Assembly: GCF_027887165.1 (NCBI RefSeq)
Contig: NC_077228.1
Span: 184,847,643 to 184,911,642 of the forward strand
Length of the DNA stretch: 64,000 bases
From: Monodelphis domestica
Lineage: Eukaryota > Chordata > Mammalia > Didelphimorphia > Didelphidae
Direction: 5' to 3'
A program made the translations under genes and the position numbers. Shown here piece by piece: positions 31,301 through 38,657 of the stretch (position 1 is its first letter; each line of letters begins with the position of its first letter). A model generated the notes under the pieces. The model was given only the letters and a program-made list of their open reading frames with translations, searched no databases and had not been told where the DNA came from.

Positions 31301-32883
31301 CAGCACACCCTCAGTGAAGACATGCTCATTTTTATATAAACTTGAGCCAAACAAAAAGCTAAATCTATAACTATACCTCAACCCTCAAAAACCAAATATA
31401 CTATATTCCCTTGGCAATATAGTTTTTAGTTTTATCTGCCATTGCAAATTATATGCAGAAAAGCTTGCTTACATTTGTGTAGTAAATTGAGAGTAAACTA
31501 TTTTTGGAGTTATTTTAAAGTAAATTATAGGGGTGGTTCAGTGAATTAAGAGCTAGGCCCAAAGAAGGGAAGTCCTGGGTTCAGATCTGACCTTAGACAC
31601 TTCCTAGCCTCATGACCCTGGGCAAGTCACTTAACCCCCATTGCCCAGTCCTTACCATTCTTCTGTCTTGGAATGAATATTGTTGGAACATTATTTTTTG
31701 TTACCATCAGATTATATATGTGCTTGTATATAGGATTAGATCCTGAGCAAATAGCTCATCTTCCTGAGAGAGGATTGTGAAGTTATCCTAAAGGTCCATA
31801 GACTAAGATCTTTTAAAAGTAATTTTAAGGAAAGATATCACCAATAACCTGGATCAGAAAGCAAACTTCCTTTGGAAGATACTGTAAGGACCATCATGAC
31901 TCCAGACAGCAGCAAAGATGACAGCAATAGAGTATGTCCTTAGAAATCAAATACTACATCATAAGACTCTGAGTGAGTCTTTGACTATAATGAACTGAAA
32001 CTGTGGAGAGTCGGGCCCTCCTTCCAATCTGTTCCTCTCATGTACCCATTATTTTATCTTGATTGTAAAACCCTTGTGCCAAAAAAGGAAATTATAATAT
32101 TTGGGGGACTTTATGCACCCCAGTGAGCAAATCCTGAAATGTACATTTATTCTAAATGGGATGATTCAATGGAGAGACTAACATGTTAATCTTCCAAAGA
32201 ATCAGAGGGGGCTTGTGTCGATTTAATATAAATTTGGATCCCTCTTTCTTTTTAGGAAGGAAAGCTCCAAAAATCCATTTTGGTCTCAGCCCATCCTTTG
32301 ATTGGGCACACATGTGACTATGGGAGGATGCCAGAGGCTTTGTGGCTTCCTTGCCTCCTGGAAGATGCTTGCCTCGTGTCCCATGTGATACCTGGTGTCT
32401 GGAAGACTAGCCTCTGACCCAGACTGAGGTCATCAGTCCAACTGGGGAAACCCAGAAAACGTGACATCACCAGATTTGTGAGTTAGGGACCAAGGAAGCA
32501 GCAGGCTCTTGGTCAGGTGGCTTGCCTGGTGGGGCAGTTCGAGTGCAATCTCTTTGCTAGCAAAAGGAGACTCAGACTAGCAAGATGACTGGCTATGTGA
32601 CTGTGTGCCTTTACTCACTCCAAACCACTTTTACTATCTAATAAATAATCATAAAGTAATATACAGTCTCCAGAGAATATTAATCCTAACAATACACAGT
32701 ATTGATCCTAAGACAGAAGTTAAGGTTTATTTAAAAAAAAAAAGTAAACTGTATACTCCACTCACCTTTAACATATGCATCCCATTGCTTTCTGTATTCT
32801 AAGTCCATATACACTTCTGCATACAGGGATGGAGAGCAATCCTTGAAATCACCAAAGGCTTTATAGTTATAAAATCCTGATTG
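11907..32883 (-). CDS. PCTP: PCTP, phosphatidylcholine transfer protein (STARD2), exons 2-6 of a split gene
   Basis: Five minus-strand exons splice into 167 residues plus a stop. They align with human PCTP residues 48-214 with no insertion or deletion. PCTP is a cytosolic START-domain protein that carries one phosphatidylcholine molecule between membranes. Residues known from the human structure to contact the choline head group or phosphate are all present: Tyr72, Arg78, Trp101, Tyr114, Tyr155 and Gln157, as are Cys63 and the motif DNPGG. Each intron is GT-AG and phases agree throughout (split codons Glu87 and Val171). The coding segment is join(32883..32766, 22874..22795, 21437..21266, 16471..16404, 11972..11907). 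Exon 1, encoding about 47 N-terminal residues, was not found, so intron 1 exceeds 31 kb here. Other START proteins (STARD7, STARD10) fit less well. The lack of frameshifts and the presence of introns argue against a pseudogene. Confidence 0.95.
12140..12330 (+). mobile_element. MIR/Ther1-like SINE fragment (intron 5)
   Basis: TAAATTAGGAGTCAGAGCACC and TTCCTTATCTTTAAAATGAC, followed by GATGACTTAATAAGGTTCCC, follow the MIR order. From 12331 to 12994 nothing else is recognised. Confidence 0.55.
12995..14560 (+). mobile_element. WSINE1-type SINE interrupted by an L1
   Basis: The first part, 12995-13060, runs from GGAGCAGTTAGGTGACTCAG to the B box. The rest resumes at 14418 with CTTGGGTTCAAATATGGCTTC and continues to about 14560. 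The break is the L1 at 13061-14417, whose 14 bp duplication is TCTTGGGTTCAAAT, so the L1 hit the SINE's B box. Confidence 0.92.
13061..14417 (-). mobile_element. 5'-truncated L1 (subfamily A), in the SINE B box
   Basis: A T-run at 13062-13070 is the reversed A-tail. Reversed ORF2 C-terminal frames lie at 13633-14025 and 13430-13780 (a single original frame now broken). The first has the cysteine-rich motif CWRGCGKIGTLIHCWWNHEL, in which the last Cys is lost. TSD TCTTGGGTTCAAAT is at 13047-13060 and 14418-14431. It is in the sense orientation relative to PCTP. Confidence 0.93.
14580..16290 (-). mobile_element. decayed L1 ORF2 region, antisense to the plus strand
   Basis: Stretches such as GATTAGATTGGCTAAAGGTTTG and TGCTGTGGCTGTATCCCAAA correspond to the reversed endonuclease-RT linker part of L1 ORF2. 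No open frame survives. A (CA)n tract at 15694-15737, a 15400-15660 stretch with an L2-like 3' end (CCACAGCACTTAGCACAGTGC) and other material interrupt it, so the limits are approximate. Confidence 0.6.
15694..15737. repeat. (CA)n microsatellite
   Basis: About 22 units of CA within intron 5 of PCTP, preceded by a short CATACACA lead. Confidence 0.95.
16305..16388. repeat. (CT)n plus (CA)n compound microsatellite beside the PCTP exon 5 donor
   Basis: A CT run is followed by imperfect CA and then about 18 perfect CA units at 16352-16388. On the gene strand this is a (TG)n tract starting at intron 5 position +16. Confidence 0.95.
16404..16471 (-). CDS. PCTP: PCTP exon 5
   Basis: This 68 nt exon starts with two bases that finish the Val171 codon, then encodes 22 residues including YHDNPGGTIPSWLVNW and ends in AAG before the donor GTAAGACT. 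The acceptor is TTTCCCCCCAG. The DNPGG-x-IPSW stretch is a PCTP/START hallmark near the lipid-entry region. A long TG repeat begins 16 nt inside the following intron. Confidence 0.95.
16650..16760 (+). mobile_element. MIR-like SINE fragment (intron 4)
   Basis: CTAGATTCAAGTCCCACCTT, GCTATGTGGCCTTGGGCAAAT and TCATCTCTCCATG are the CORE landmarks. From 16761 to 17934 I see no family beyond a GATA-like low-complexity patch at 17164-17215. Confidence 0.6.
17935..18190 (-). mobile_element. decayed L1 ORF2 fragment (intron 4)
   Basis: TTTAATTTGGTGTTTAAGTTGG and TTGATCAACTCTTTTTGG resemble the 15.9-16.1 kb relic and the L1 ORF2 linker. It is too decayed to translate. From 18191 to 18890 nothing is recognised. 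Confidence 0.45.
18892..19086 (-). mobile_element. WSINE1-type SINE, antisense
   Basis: TAAACCCTTACCTTCCATCT, TTGGTTCCAAGGCAGAAGAG, GTCACACAACTGGGAAGTG and GAGCTACCCAGCTGCCCCC run in the reversed order. Flanking AAAATAATTTTG and AAACATAATTTTT may be a decayed duplication. Confidence 0.9.
19210..19850 (-). mobile_element. Mar1-type SINE, antisense, split by an LTR
   Basis: The tail half is at 19210-19274 and the rest at 19675-19850 (TACTTGGCAAAAATACTTTA onward, GATGAGAAAACTGAAGCAAA). The break falls inside the 'gttttcttggcaaagat' segment. Confidence 0.75.
19275..19674 (-). mobile_element. solo ERV-type LTR inserted in a Mar1 SINE
   Basis: The 400 bp insert starts TGTAGAAAATTG and ends TATTTTACA (TG..CA), flanked by TTCT and TACT, a 4 bp duplication with one change. 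Read on the minus strand it has AATAAATCTCTAG near its 3' end, fitting an R/U5 boundary. No internal viral region is present. Confidence 0.6.
19955..20756 (+). mobile_element. 5'-truncated L1 (subfamily A) (intron 4)
   Basis: It contains the ORF2 C-terminus in broken frames (20155-20487 open, with KKTCTRIFIAALFVV and CPSIGEWLNKLWY) and the subfamily A 3' UTR (GAAAAACATATGATTAATCAC, TTGCTTGTCAGCTCCTGG). The A-tail is absent, and it runs into a WSINE-like fragment at 20757-20870. Confidence 0.88.
20757..20870 (+). repeat. 3' half of a WSINE1-type SINE
   Basis: GCCTAGCATTTACTGCTCTTC and CCTTAGAATCAATACTTACT are the end of the family; the 5' half is missing. Confidence 0.55.
21266..21437 (-). 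CDS. PCTP: PCTP exon 4
   Basis: The exon is 172 nt, or 57 codons plus one base, and covers human residues 114-170. It begins YVYIRDGRDINLNGR and includes CGVIRVSDYRQSLVIES. It supplies Tyr114, Tyr155 and Gln157, which line the phosphatidylcholine head-group site in the human structure. The acceptor is TGGCCCACAG and the donor is AAAG|GTAAAAAC. The middle (SFSTPEIPEKCG) differs from human at several positions but keeps the same length. Confidence 0.95.
21644..21884 (+). mobile_element. Mar1-type CORE-SINE (intron 3)
   Basis: GCAGCTAGTGGCATAGCAGAG, TGAGTTCAAGTCCAGTCTCAG, AGAGAAGGAAATGGCAAGC and GAAGACACAACTGAAAAAC are in order. It lies between PCTP exons 4 and 3. Confidence 0.85.
22187..22397 (-). 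mobile_element. Mar1-type CORE-SINE, antisense (intron 3)
   Basis: CTTGGCAAAGATACTGGAGTG, GATGAAGAAACTGAGGCAAA and GTCACACAGCTAGTGAGTG identify it. An L2 3' end (about 22040-22185) precedes it. Confidence 0.85.
22795..22874 (-). CDS. PCTP: PCTP exon 3
   Basis: This 80 nt exon completes the Glu87 codon with AA and then encodes 26 residues, LYEKEICGKMVIYWEVKYPF followed by PVSNRD (human 88-113). It contains Trp101, one wall of the aromatic choline cage. The acceptor is TTTTATCTCATAG. The donor, GAGAT|GTATCC, is a weak match to the consensus but sits at the correct phase-0 boundary. Confidence 0.93.
22990..23105 (-). mobile_element. MIR-like fragment, antisense (intron 2)
   Basis: CACCTAGTTCAACTCTCTCA and TCCAAGGTCACATGAACTC are decayed CORE landmarks. 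Confidence 0.45.
23438..23687 (+). mobile_element. Mar1-type CORE-SINE (intron 2)
   Basis: GGCAGCAGATAGGGTAATGG, ACTCCAGTATCTTTACCAAG, and the tail GACATGACTGAAATGACTG are present. From 23700 to 24490 I see nothing recognisable. Confidence 0.85.
24497..24655 (-). mobile_element. CORE repeat, antisense (intron 2)
   Basis: GCCAGGCACTGTGCTAAATTC, CACAATGATCCTGGGAGGAAG and GAGCAAACTGAGGCAAACAAG follow the order of the common 'tacaaatattatctcatttgatcc' family also seen at 36550 and 42620. From 24656 to 25020 only another short 'cattcaataagcatttaataagg' piece is seen. Confidence 0.6.
25025..25148 (-). mobile_element. MIR/CORE-SINE fragment, antisense
   Basis: AAGGTTAAGTGACTCACTGAG and GAACACAGGTCTTCCTGGCT mark it. 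From 25149 to 25914 only weak MIR-like traces at about 25630-25745 are visible. Confidence 0.6.
25915..26010 (+). mobile_element. WSINE1-type SINE, 5' half only
   Basis: CTAGGTAGCTCAATTGATTG and CCTGGGTTCAAATATGATTC give the A and B boxes. The 3' half is missing. Confidence 0.7.
26100..27190 (+). repeat. L2 LINE ORF2 relic, sense strand
   Basis: TTTCCCAGCTAAACTTCTTG and CTTTAATCAATGGAAATG, CTTCTCTCCTGGTTCTCTTCC and CAAGGTTCTATCTTTAATCCC parallel the L2 reverse-transcriptase coding order. Frames are fully decayed. A (TTG)n tract lies at about 26818-26838. The element seems to resume at 27482-27620 (CCAGGGTTCACAACCTTGCC) after a separate repeat. Confidence 0.65.
27195..27475. repeat. unassigned marsupial repeat interrupting the L2
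   Basis: It runs from TTTTTTTAATAATTAAAGTT through TCCCACATTGGTCTTGTCC to TTGATCAAAGAAACTC. A shorter relative may be at 45690-45780. It separates two collinear parts of one L2, so it is a later insertion. The family is not recognised. Confidence 0.45.
27482..27960 (+). repeat. L2 continuation (to about 27620) followed by a C-rich imperfect duplication
   Basis: The L2 text ends near TTGCTTGCATATGTGCCCTTC. After it, CCCTGGAACCGTGACTCTGG (from 27700) recurs as CCCTGGAATTGTGACTAGGG about 110 bp on, suggesting a local imperfect duplication. From 27961 to 28440 nothing else is seen. Confidence 0.4.
28440..28690 (-). repeat. L2 3' end (sense) and adjoining CORE-SINE (antisense)
   Basis: GCACTTAGCATATGGCAAGG with CCTGTTGATTGAA is an L2 terminus at 28440-28505. 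GACAGATGAGGAAATTGAGG and TCCAGTGCTTTATCTACTG at 28545-28690 are an antisense CORE-SINE. From 28691 to 29384 no feature is recognised. Confidence 0.55.
29385..30945 (+). mobile_element. 5'-truncated L1 (subfamily A) split by a solo LTR (intron 2)
   Basis: Segments 29385-29860 and 30675-30945 join seamlessly at CACTATCCACAT|CCAGAGAAAG when compared with the copy at 20548. ORF2 C-terminal and 3' UTR text are both present, ending in a decayed A-rich tail. All frames are broken. Confidence 0.9.
29861..30674. mobile_element. solo ERV LTR, 814 bp, with 4 bp duplication
   Basis: It begins TGTAATGGAGG and ends CCTCTGTCACA, flanked by ACAT at 29857-29860 and 30675-30678. A 4 bp duplication and TG..CA ends fit a gammaretrovirus-like (ERV1) integration. 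On the minus strand, AATAAAGTGTTGTC at about 30150 could be the poly(A) signal, so it may be antisense. No gag, pol or env is seen. Confidence 0.82.
31118..31190 (+). repeat. L2 3' end
   Basis: CCAGCCCCTAACACAATATC and GCTCAAAAATGCTTACTAAAT are L2-terminal landmarks. The rest of 30946-31526 is unremarkable. Confidence 0.45.
31527..32736 (+). mobile_element. WSINE1-type SINE split by an LTR (intron 2)
   Basis: The main part is 31527-31680 (CCTGGGTTCAGATCTGACCT, GACCCTGGGCAAGTCACTTA). Its last 40 bp resume at 32692 with ATACACAGTATTGATCCTAAG. The A-tail ends about 20 bp from the PCTP exon 2 donor. Confidence 0.9.
31681..32691 (+). mobile_element. solo ERV LTR, 1011 bp, 75 bp from the PCTP exon 2 donor
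   Basis: The ends TGTTGGAAC and ATCCTAACA are partly inverted copies (TGTT..AACA). The flanks ATAT and ATAC are a 4 bp duplication with one change. AATAAA at 32640-32645 lies 46 bp before the 3' end, as expected for a plus-strand LTR. It is antisense to PCTP. No internal viral genes are present. Confidence 0.8.
32766..32883 (-). CDS. PCTP: PCTP exon 2 (first exon visible in this window)
   Basis: The exon is 118 nt: 39 codons plus the G of Glu87. It reads QSGFYNYKAFGDFKDCSPS and continues through VYMDLEYRKQWDAYVK, matching human 48-86. It includes Cys63, Tyr72 and Arg78; the latter two bind the lipid phosphate in the human structure. The acceptor is TTTTTTTTAACAG and the donor AAAG|GTGAGTGG. 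A SINE split by an LTR starts about 30 nt into intron 2. Confidence 0.95.
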
Positions 32884-32984
32884 CTGTTAAAAAAAAGAAA
32901 GAAAGAAATTAGCTGACCACCATTATCAAAATGCTAAAAATAAATAAATAAAGTTTCAATGACTTAGATCAGTCACTGCACAAT

Positions 32985-33237
32985 CTGTTGTTGTCAAGGC
33001 ATTTCAGTGGTGTCTAGCTCTTTGTGACTCAATTTGGAGTTTTCTTGGCAAAGATTCAGGAGTAGTTTGCCATTTCCTTCTCCAGCTCATTTGACAGATG
33101 AGGAAACTGGAACAAAAAAGGTTAAGTGACTTACCCAGGGTCACACAGCTAGTAAGTATCTGAGGTCACACTTGAACTTAGAAAAATTAATCTTCCTGAC
33201 TACAAACCTAGTACTCTACCCATTGTGCCACCTAGCT
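32985..33237 (-). mobile_element. Mar1-type CORE-SINE, antisense (intron 1)
   Basis: TTTTCTTGGCAAAGATTCAGG, TTGCCATTTCCTTCTCCAGC and GGTCACACAGCTAGTAAGTA are near consensus. It is a well-preserved copy. Confidence 0.9.
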
Positions 33238-33315
33238 TCTCCAGTGGGATGTGGAAGAGTGCTCAGGATTCCTATATTTATCCATGGGGGGCGGGGGGAG
33301 GAGGTGTTTGTTTGT

Positions 33316-33519
33316 TTTTAAAACCCTTACCTTCTGTCTTGGAAGAGATACTAAGATATCAGTTCCAAGGCAGAAGAGCAATAAGGGCTAGGCAAATAGG
33401 GTTAAGAAGTTACTTGCACGGGGTCACACAACTAAGAAATGTCTGAGATCAAATTTGAACCCAGGCCTCCCATTCCTAGGCCTTGTGGTCTTTATCCACT
33501 GAACCACCTACCTGCCCTA
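33316..33519 (-). mobile_element. WSINE1-type SINE, antisense (intron 1)
   Basis: TTAAAACCCTTACCTTCTGT, GTTCCAAGGCAGAAGAGC and TTTGAACCCAGGCCTCCCAT identify it. From 33520 to 34100 nothing is recognised. Confidence 0.85.
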
Positions 33520-34102
33520 GTCATGGTGTTTTGTGGGCTGTATCTGTCAATGTCCTAGTCCTGAGTTAGCTGTCCATCATATTGCAATCTCTAACCATTA
33601 TCCTATCATCACCAATTTCTGCCTTGCTGACATTCTCATGTATTTTCATTTCTGAGAGTAAAACTACACACAGAAACTAACATTTAGTGGATAAGGTAAG
33701 GAGCAACAATGTAATTGGACTCTACCTAGTTTCTAACAGTTATAGTGACAAAGGCAACTTTTGAGTGTCAACTTTATTGTTACTTTTTTTAATAAGGTTT
33801 TGACTAAAACAGCGATTCTCAATCTGCAGCTAGTGGACCCCTAGAGTGATCTCAGAATTATTGCAACAGATCTTTAAATACATATGTAGCTGTCCCTGAA
33901 CTCCATAGTGCTCAAGCCCAATGAATGCATTTATTTGCAAAGGTTAAGATGATCAATTAGATCAAATAAATATGAATTCCTAGAAATAGAATAGTAGCTA
34001 TAGAATATCTTCTCCATGAACCGGGGGTGTATACTCTACCAAATTTAAGTTAGAGGGAAGATGCTGATCTCTATTGGTAGACAAAAGAATTTATCAGTTT
34101 CC

Positions 34103-34225
34103 CAGTTAGAAGGTAAGTTTTTTGAGAATAAGGCTTGTTTCTTTTACTGTATTGGTAAAAATCTTAATGCTGTACAACATAATAGATATTGAATGAGTAC
34201 TTATTGCTTGACTTGTTGATTGGTT
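34103..34225 (+). repeat. L2 3' end
   Basis: GAAGGTAAGTTTTTTGAGAAT to TTGACTTGTTGATTGGTTG match the L2 terminus. Confidence 0.5.
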
Positions 34226-34471
34226 GAGAGCTTCCCACATGAATAAGATCATAGGTCTGGTGCCCCCCAAATTAAAACTTTGCAAAGCACTTCATGTGAA
34301 TTATTTCATTTAACATTTACCCTGTGAAGTACTACTATCATTTCCATTTAATACATGAGGAAAAGAAGGAAATTTATCAAGCTACTTTTCAAGACACAGA
34401 CCTTGCCTATCAGAACACAACATACAATCATATGCAGGAAGAGAATGTACGAATTCTTATAAACATATGTA

Positions 34472-34625
34472 TGAGGGCAGCGAGATGACACAGTGCCAGA
34501 CATAGTGTCAAGCCTAGAGCTGAGAGGACCTAGATTCAAATGTCAAACACTTCCTATCTGTGTAACTCTGGGCAACTTACTTAACTCTGCCAATAACTTT
34601 TACTAGAACAGAAAAAAGGTTTAAA
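34472..34625 (+). mobile_element. WSINE1-type SINE, internally deleted
   Basis: GGGCAGCGAGATGACACAGTG, GAGCTGAGAGGACCTAGATT and GTGTAACTCTGGGCAACTTA are present. A TATA-rich low-complexity tract follows at 34630-34800. Confidence 0.7.
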
Positions 34626-35002
34626 AATGAAAATAATTTATATTTGTTATATAAAGCATATGTTTATATGAAATATAAATATACAATATATAAATATACA
34701 TCATATAAAGTATATGTATGTTTATATATACATGTATCAGACTATATCATTATTAATGTTGACATCATTATACATGATATAAATATACATATTTACCATA
34801 GACTATGAACAGGGTACACAGGTATTTTTTGATCAAAACACAAGTCAGAGAAAACTCTCTTTAAAACAGGAGCTCCCAACCTGTGGGGCACTAAGTCCAC
34901 CACTCTACCATCACCGCATACCCACATCCACATCTACCCACACCTGGCACTCAATTTCTTCCAAAGGGTCAGGAAACCATCTGCACATCTAGAATGTATT
35001 GC

Positions 35003-35212
35003 AGGGGGCAGTGGAGTGGCTCAATGGATTGAAAGCCAGGCCTAGAGGATACAAGAGGTCCTATGATTTAAATCTGGTCTCAGACACTTCCTAGCTGTAT
35101 GACCCTGGGCAAGTCACTTCACCCCCATTGCTCAGCCCTTAAAGCTCTTCTACCTTAGAACCAACACAGTATTGATTCTAAGACAAAAAGGTATGGGTTA
35201 AAAAAAAGAAGA
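35003..35212 (+). mobile_element. WSINE1-type SINE, full length
   Basis: It runs from GGGGGCAGTGGAGTGGCTC to TATGGGTTAAAAAAAA. AGAATGT on both sides may be the end of a duplication. All boxes are recognisable. Confidence 0.9.
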
Positions 35213-35533
35213 AGAAGAATGTGCTGGTATGCATCTCTTCAATCAACAGAGACTAATTATATAACTATTTAAAAGGGGTGGGAGAGAATAGAGAGCTTTT
35301 AGCTTTTTTGGTGTTTAAAAGGTATCTGTATAATTGAAAGGCCTCTGCTCCAGTAAGCTTGCTCTTAATAGGGGTACAATGTAGAGTCTAAGACTTAATA
35401 TCTCCAGGCTGTGCTCTTGACTTTCTGTTTTTTCAAACACTGTGCCTCAGTTGCAGGCCCACCCCTTTTCTCCTCCATCCACTGTTCAGCTCTTCACTAG
35501 GTTCTATTTTGGGGATGGGCCATAGGTGATTAG

Positions 35534-36112
35534 TGTGAAGATTGGATTTGGCTCTCCCCTGATTGTAACAATGAAGGTACTTAGCTCTTCCTTGATTGTA
35601 AAGATTAAATTGTAATCCCCTGTCTATTGTAATTAAATTGTAACCCCCCCCAAAAAAAATGTAAGCACAATACTTAAAGTTGAGTATGGAGATCTATCCG
35701 TTTTGGATTTTAACCACAAAAAGGTATGAACATCCATTTCATACATTGAGTGGAAGGTCTGTGACTCACATGTGAAAGAGTGGGCAGTCCTGGAGTAGAG
35801 TGTTGGCTGTGATTGGTAGACGTAAAAATTTAGGGGAAGTGACGCAAGAGAAAAAGGTCTTTAAAAGTGCAAACAGAGACACACACAGACAAACTTGGAG
35901 TGAAGAGACACACTTGGAGTGGAGACTCATACTTGGAGTGGAACCTCCTGTTCAAGAAGCAGTTCTACTGGAGTTGAGGCTGATAAAGAATCTGCTGATT
36001 GAACTGACACCTGGTGAGTGTAAAGGCTGACTTTAGAAAATCATTTTTGGGATTTAGTAATTAAATCCCTGGTGACCAATTAAATATACTCAGTCCAATC
36101 ATAAATTTAACA
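35534..36112 (+). mobile_element. solo ERV LTR, 579 bp, with TTAG duplication (intron 1)
   Basis: It begins TGTGAAGATTGG and ends ATAAATTTAACA, flanked by TTAG at 35530-35533 and 36113-36116. Internal direct repeats AACTTGGAGTG / CACTTGGAGTG / TACTTGGAGTG lie at 35893-35940, and TTTAAAAG at about 35860 could be the TATA element. No viral coding region is present. The family is not assigned. Confidence 0.7.
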
Positions 36113-36549
36113 TTAGCCAAACTTCATTCTTCTCTGGGCAGATTTTTTTTTCAGATTTCAATCCCCTGCATCACCTCCAATTATCATCACCACCACCAAT
36201 CCCTTGTCAGCCCCTTTTCATATGTTAAATTAATAAATTAATTCAATAATGAATAAATGCTTGTTGTATGCCTTTAATAGATCCAAAGTGTTTTACACAA
36301 ACTTATAAATCGCACTGTCTTCACAATGTGGAAGTGTGTTGAAGAAGGGCAGCTGAGGGAGAAGATGGGAACAGGAAGAGATAATTTCCCTCAGAGTCCA
36401 AAAGGGAATATTTGCCTTTAAAAAGATATCAGGAGCATAGAACTCTCAGAGGTTTTATCTCTCTCCCACTTCCTACTACCTGAACTATCAAATGTTTCCC
36501 CAAAGATGTGATCCACTTTTTAACCCCCTAGGAGGAATAATAATAATAA

Positions 36550-36790
36550 TTACTAATATTAACATAGAAATTTATGGTTTGTAAGGTACATTACATAGAT
36601 AATCTCATTAGATCCTCAAAACCACCCTTTGAGATAGACACTATTCTTACCCTCATTTTACAGATGAGGAAACAGAGGCTGAGAGTGGCTGAGTGACATG
36701 TATAGGGTCACAAAGTAAGTATCTAAAATGGAATTAGAACTCAGGTCTGATCTGAAGTACAGTGGTCTATCCATCTTGCCACTTGACTGC
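36550..36790 (-). mobile_element. CORE repeat, antisense (intron 1)
   Basis: GGTTTGTAAGGTACATTACA, GATGAGGAAACAGAGGCTGAG and TCTATCCATCTTGCCACTTG are in order. From 36791 to 38456 only faint MIR traces (37555-37680) are seen. Confidence 0.7.
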
Positions 36791-38456
36791 CTTGAATTTC
36801 TCCTGAATTCCTCTTGACAACAAGTGAATGACTGAAAAAACCAAGATTTTATAGGTCATATCTCCTAGCTAAAGGTTTTCATGTAAATAAACAACTGTGC
36901 TTGTTTCCAAACATAAAAAAATCAGAAAAATTTTCAACATAAGAAATGAGAAACAATTTAAAATTTTCACTTATGATCTACAAAGGCCAAAATTTGCATC
37001 CTGATGGCTGGCATCAGTGTCCATTCTCCTAGGCATGAATTGTCCACCAGTTCTAAAACTCTAGGAGGGGCTCTTTAGATTGAGGCTCAGCTAGAATCCT
37101 ATGTATTTTTCAGCTCATAGCAAACAGAGAATTAGCTCGTTGCAGGAAGGTATGGTTTTTTAATCTGTGTTTTTGTAACCCCAGCAACTTAAGTTATCTT
37201 GCATATAGTAGGCACTCGATAATCGTGTTTTGATTCTCAGTTTATTCAACTGCAAAATGGAAATAATACAGTGCCTACTTCCCCACATCATTTTGAGGCT
37301 CGACTGAGAAAACACATGGGAAAGTGCTTTCCCTAGGGGCTCATCATTTTAAACTTAGGGATAGGGTCAGAACCTGTGGTTGCATTGGCATGGGGAACTA
37401 CCAAATGAGGAAATACCCTCTACAAATGTGCAAGTCAATTTGTTATCTGCCACTTACAGTCTGAGAGGATTGATTGTCTGGGTCACAGATATAATGAGTT
37501 AAAAAGATGTAGTACAGCATGACAGCTAGAGAGTAGAACTTGGAGTTAAGAAAGCTTGGGTTCAGAAGCATTGATTTAGTAACTTGCTTAAACTCACACA
37601 GCCAGTATATATCAACAGTAGGGCCTAAACTTAAATCTTTTTTGATTCATTAGACTGCAGTTCTCAATTTTTAAAAAAAGTCACCATTTATTTCTCCTAT
37701 CTTCATACACATGAGACCTGTTACAAGTGTAGATAAAGTATTTAATAACATTATTTGGGGTGAAGTGGAGTACCTTTATCCTGTCCAAACCACTGAAACT
37801 ATGTGTTTCATTTATAATGGTGAGTTAGCAATTACTTAGAGAATTTTTATTGCTAGGTTTACTCATATTAATTGTAAAAAGGAGCCAATTCAAGGAAAGT
37901 TGACACTTCCTTATAAATGTGATCTGGTTTGATCTTGGCATTCATAACTCCCAACCCCTTACAAATAATCCTTTATAGCTCCCAGGGAAAAAATAATAAA
38001 GTCATTGCTGATTTTCTTCCATTTAAATGGCTTATCTGCATTTATGTTAGTGATGAATCATACTTCTCTAATCCTGCTAATGGTTTGGGAAATCTTAATT
38101 GAATCCCCTTTGTCTCCGAACAACTCATGTCTATTCTACTAGCAGGACCAAGAATCATCTTCATTATTCTCTTCTGGAGCTTTTCCAAGTTTCTAGAGAA
38201 TTGGACAAGTAAAAGACACAGAACAGAAAGCTGTGTCTCTGCACTGAAAAGAAGCAGCTGTAATTAAGGATCTTAATCCAGTCCTCGCCATTGAGCAGTG
38301 GGTCCCCAGACTTCAATATCTAGTTGAACCCAGTTCAATACTTGGGATCTACAAATATCTTCGGGTTTGTTTTATCTCTAAGGAGTGTCAGCCAGAGGGG
38401 ATCTCATCTACCTTAATGTTCCCATCCCTCACTGCCATACATAATAAGGGCCATGA

Positions 38457-38657
38457 TTTTTTTTAAACCCTGACTTTCTGTCTTATAATCAATATTATAA
38501 ATTAATTCCAAAGCAGAAAAGCAGTAAGGGCTAGGCCGTGGGGGTTAAGTGACTTGCCTAGGGTGACAGAGCTAGGAAGTATATGAGGCCAAATTTGAAC
38601 TCAGTTCCTCTTCTCTTTAGGCCTGACTCTCAATCCACTGAGCCCCCTAGCTGCCCT
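38457..38657 (-). mobile_element. WSINE1-type SINE, antisense
   Basis: TTTTTTAAACCCTGACTTTC, TTAAGTGACTTGCCTAGGGT and CCACTGAGCCCCCTAGCTGC identify it. An L2 3'-end fragment lies at 38735-38815 and a MIR-like trace at 38900-39020; 39021-39540 is unremarkable. Confidence 0.85.

Noticed and set aside
37740..37800. Minus-strand ..GGTTTGGACAGGATAAAG|GTACT as a possible PCTP exon 1 end
   Set aside because: The residues before the donor (SFSGLDRIK) align poorly with human residues 35-47, a stop lies just upstream in frame, and there is no CpG-rich context.
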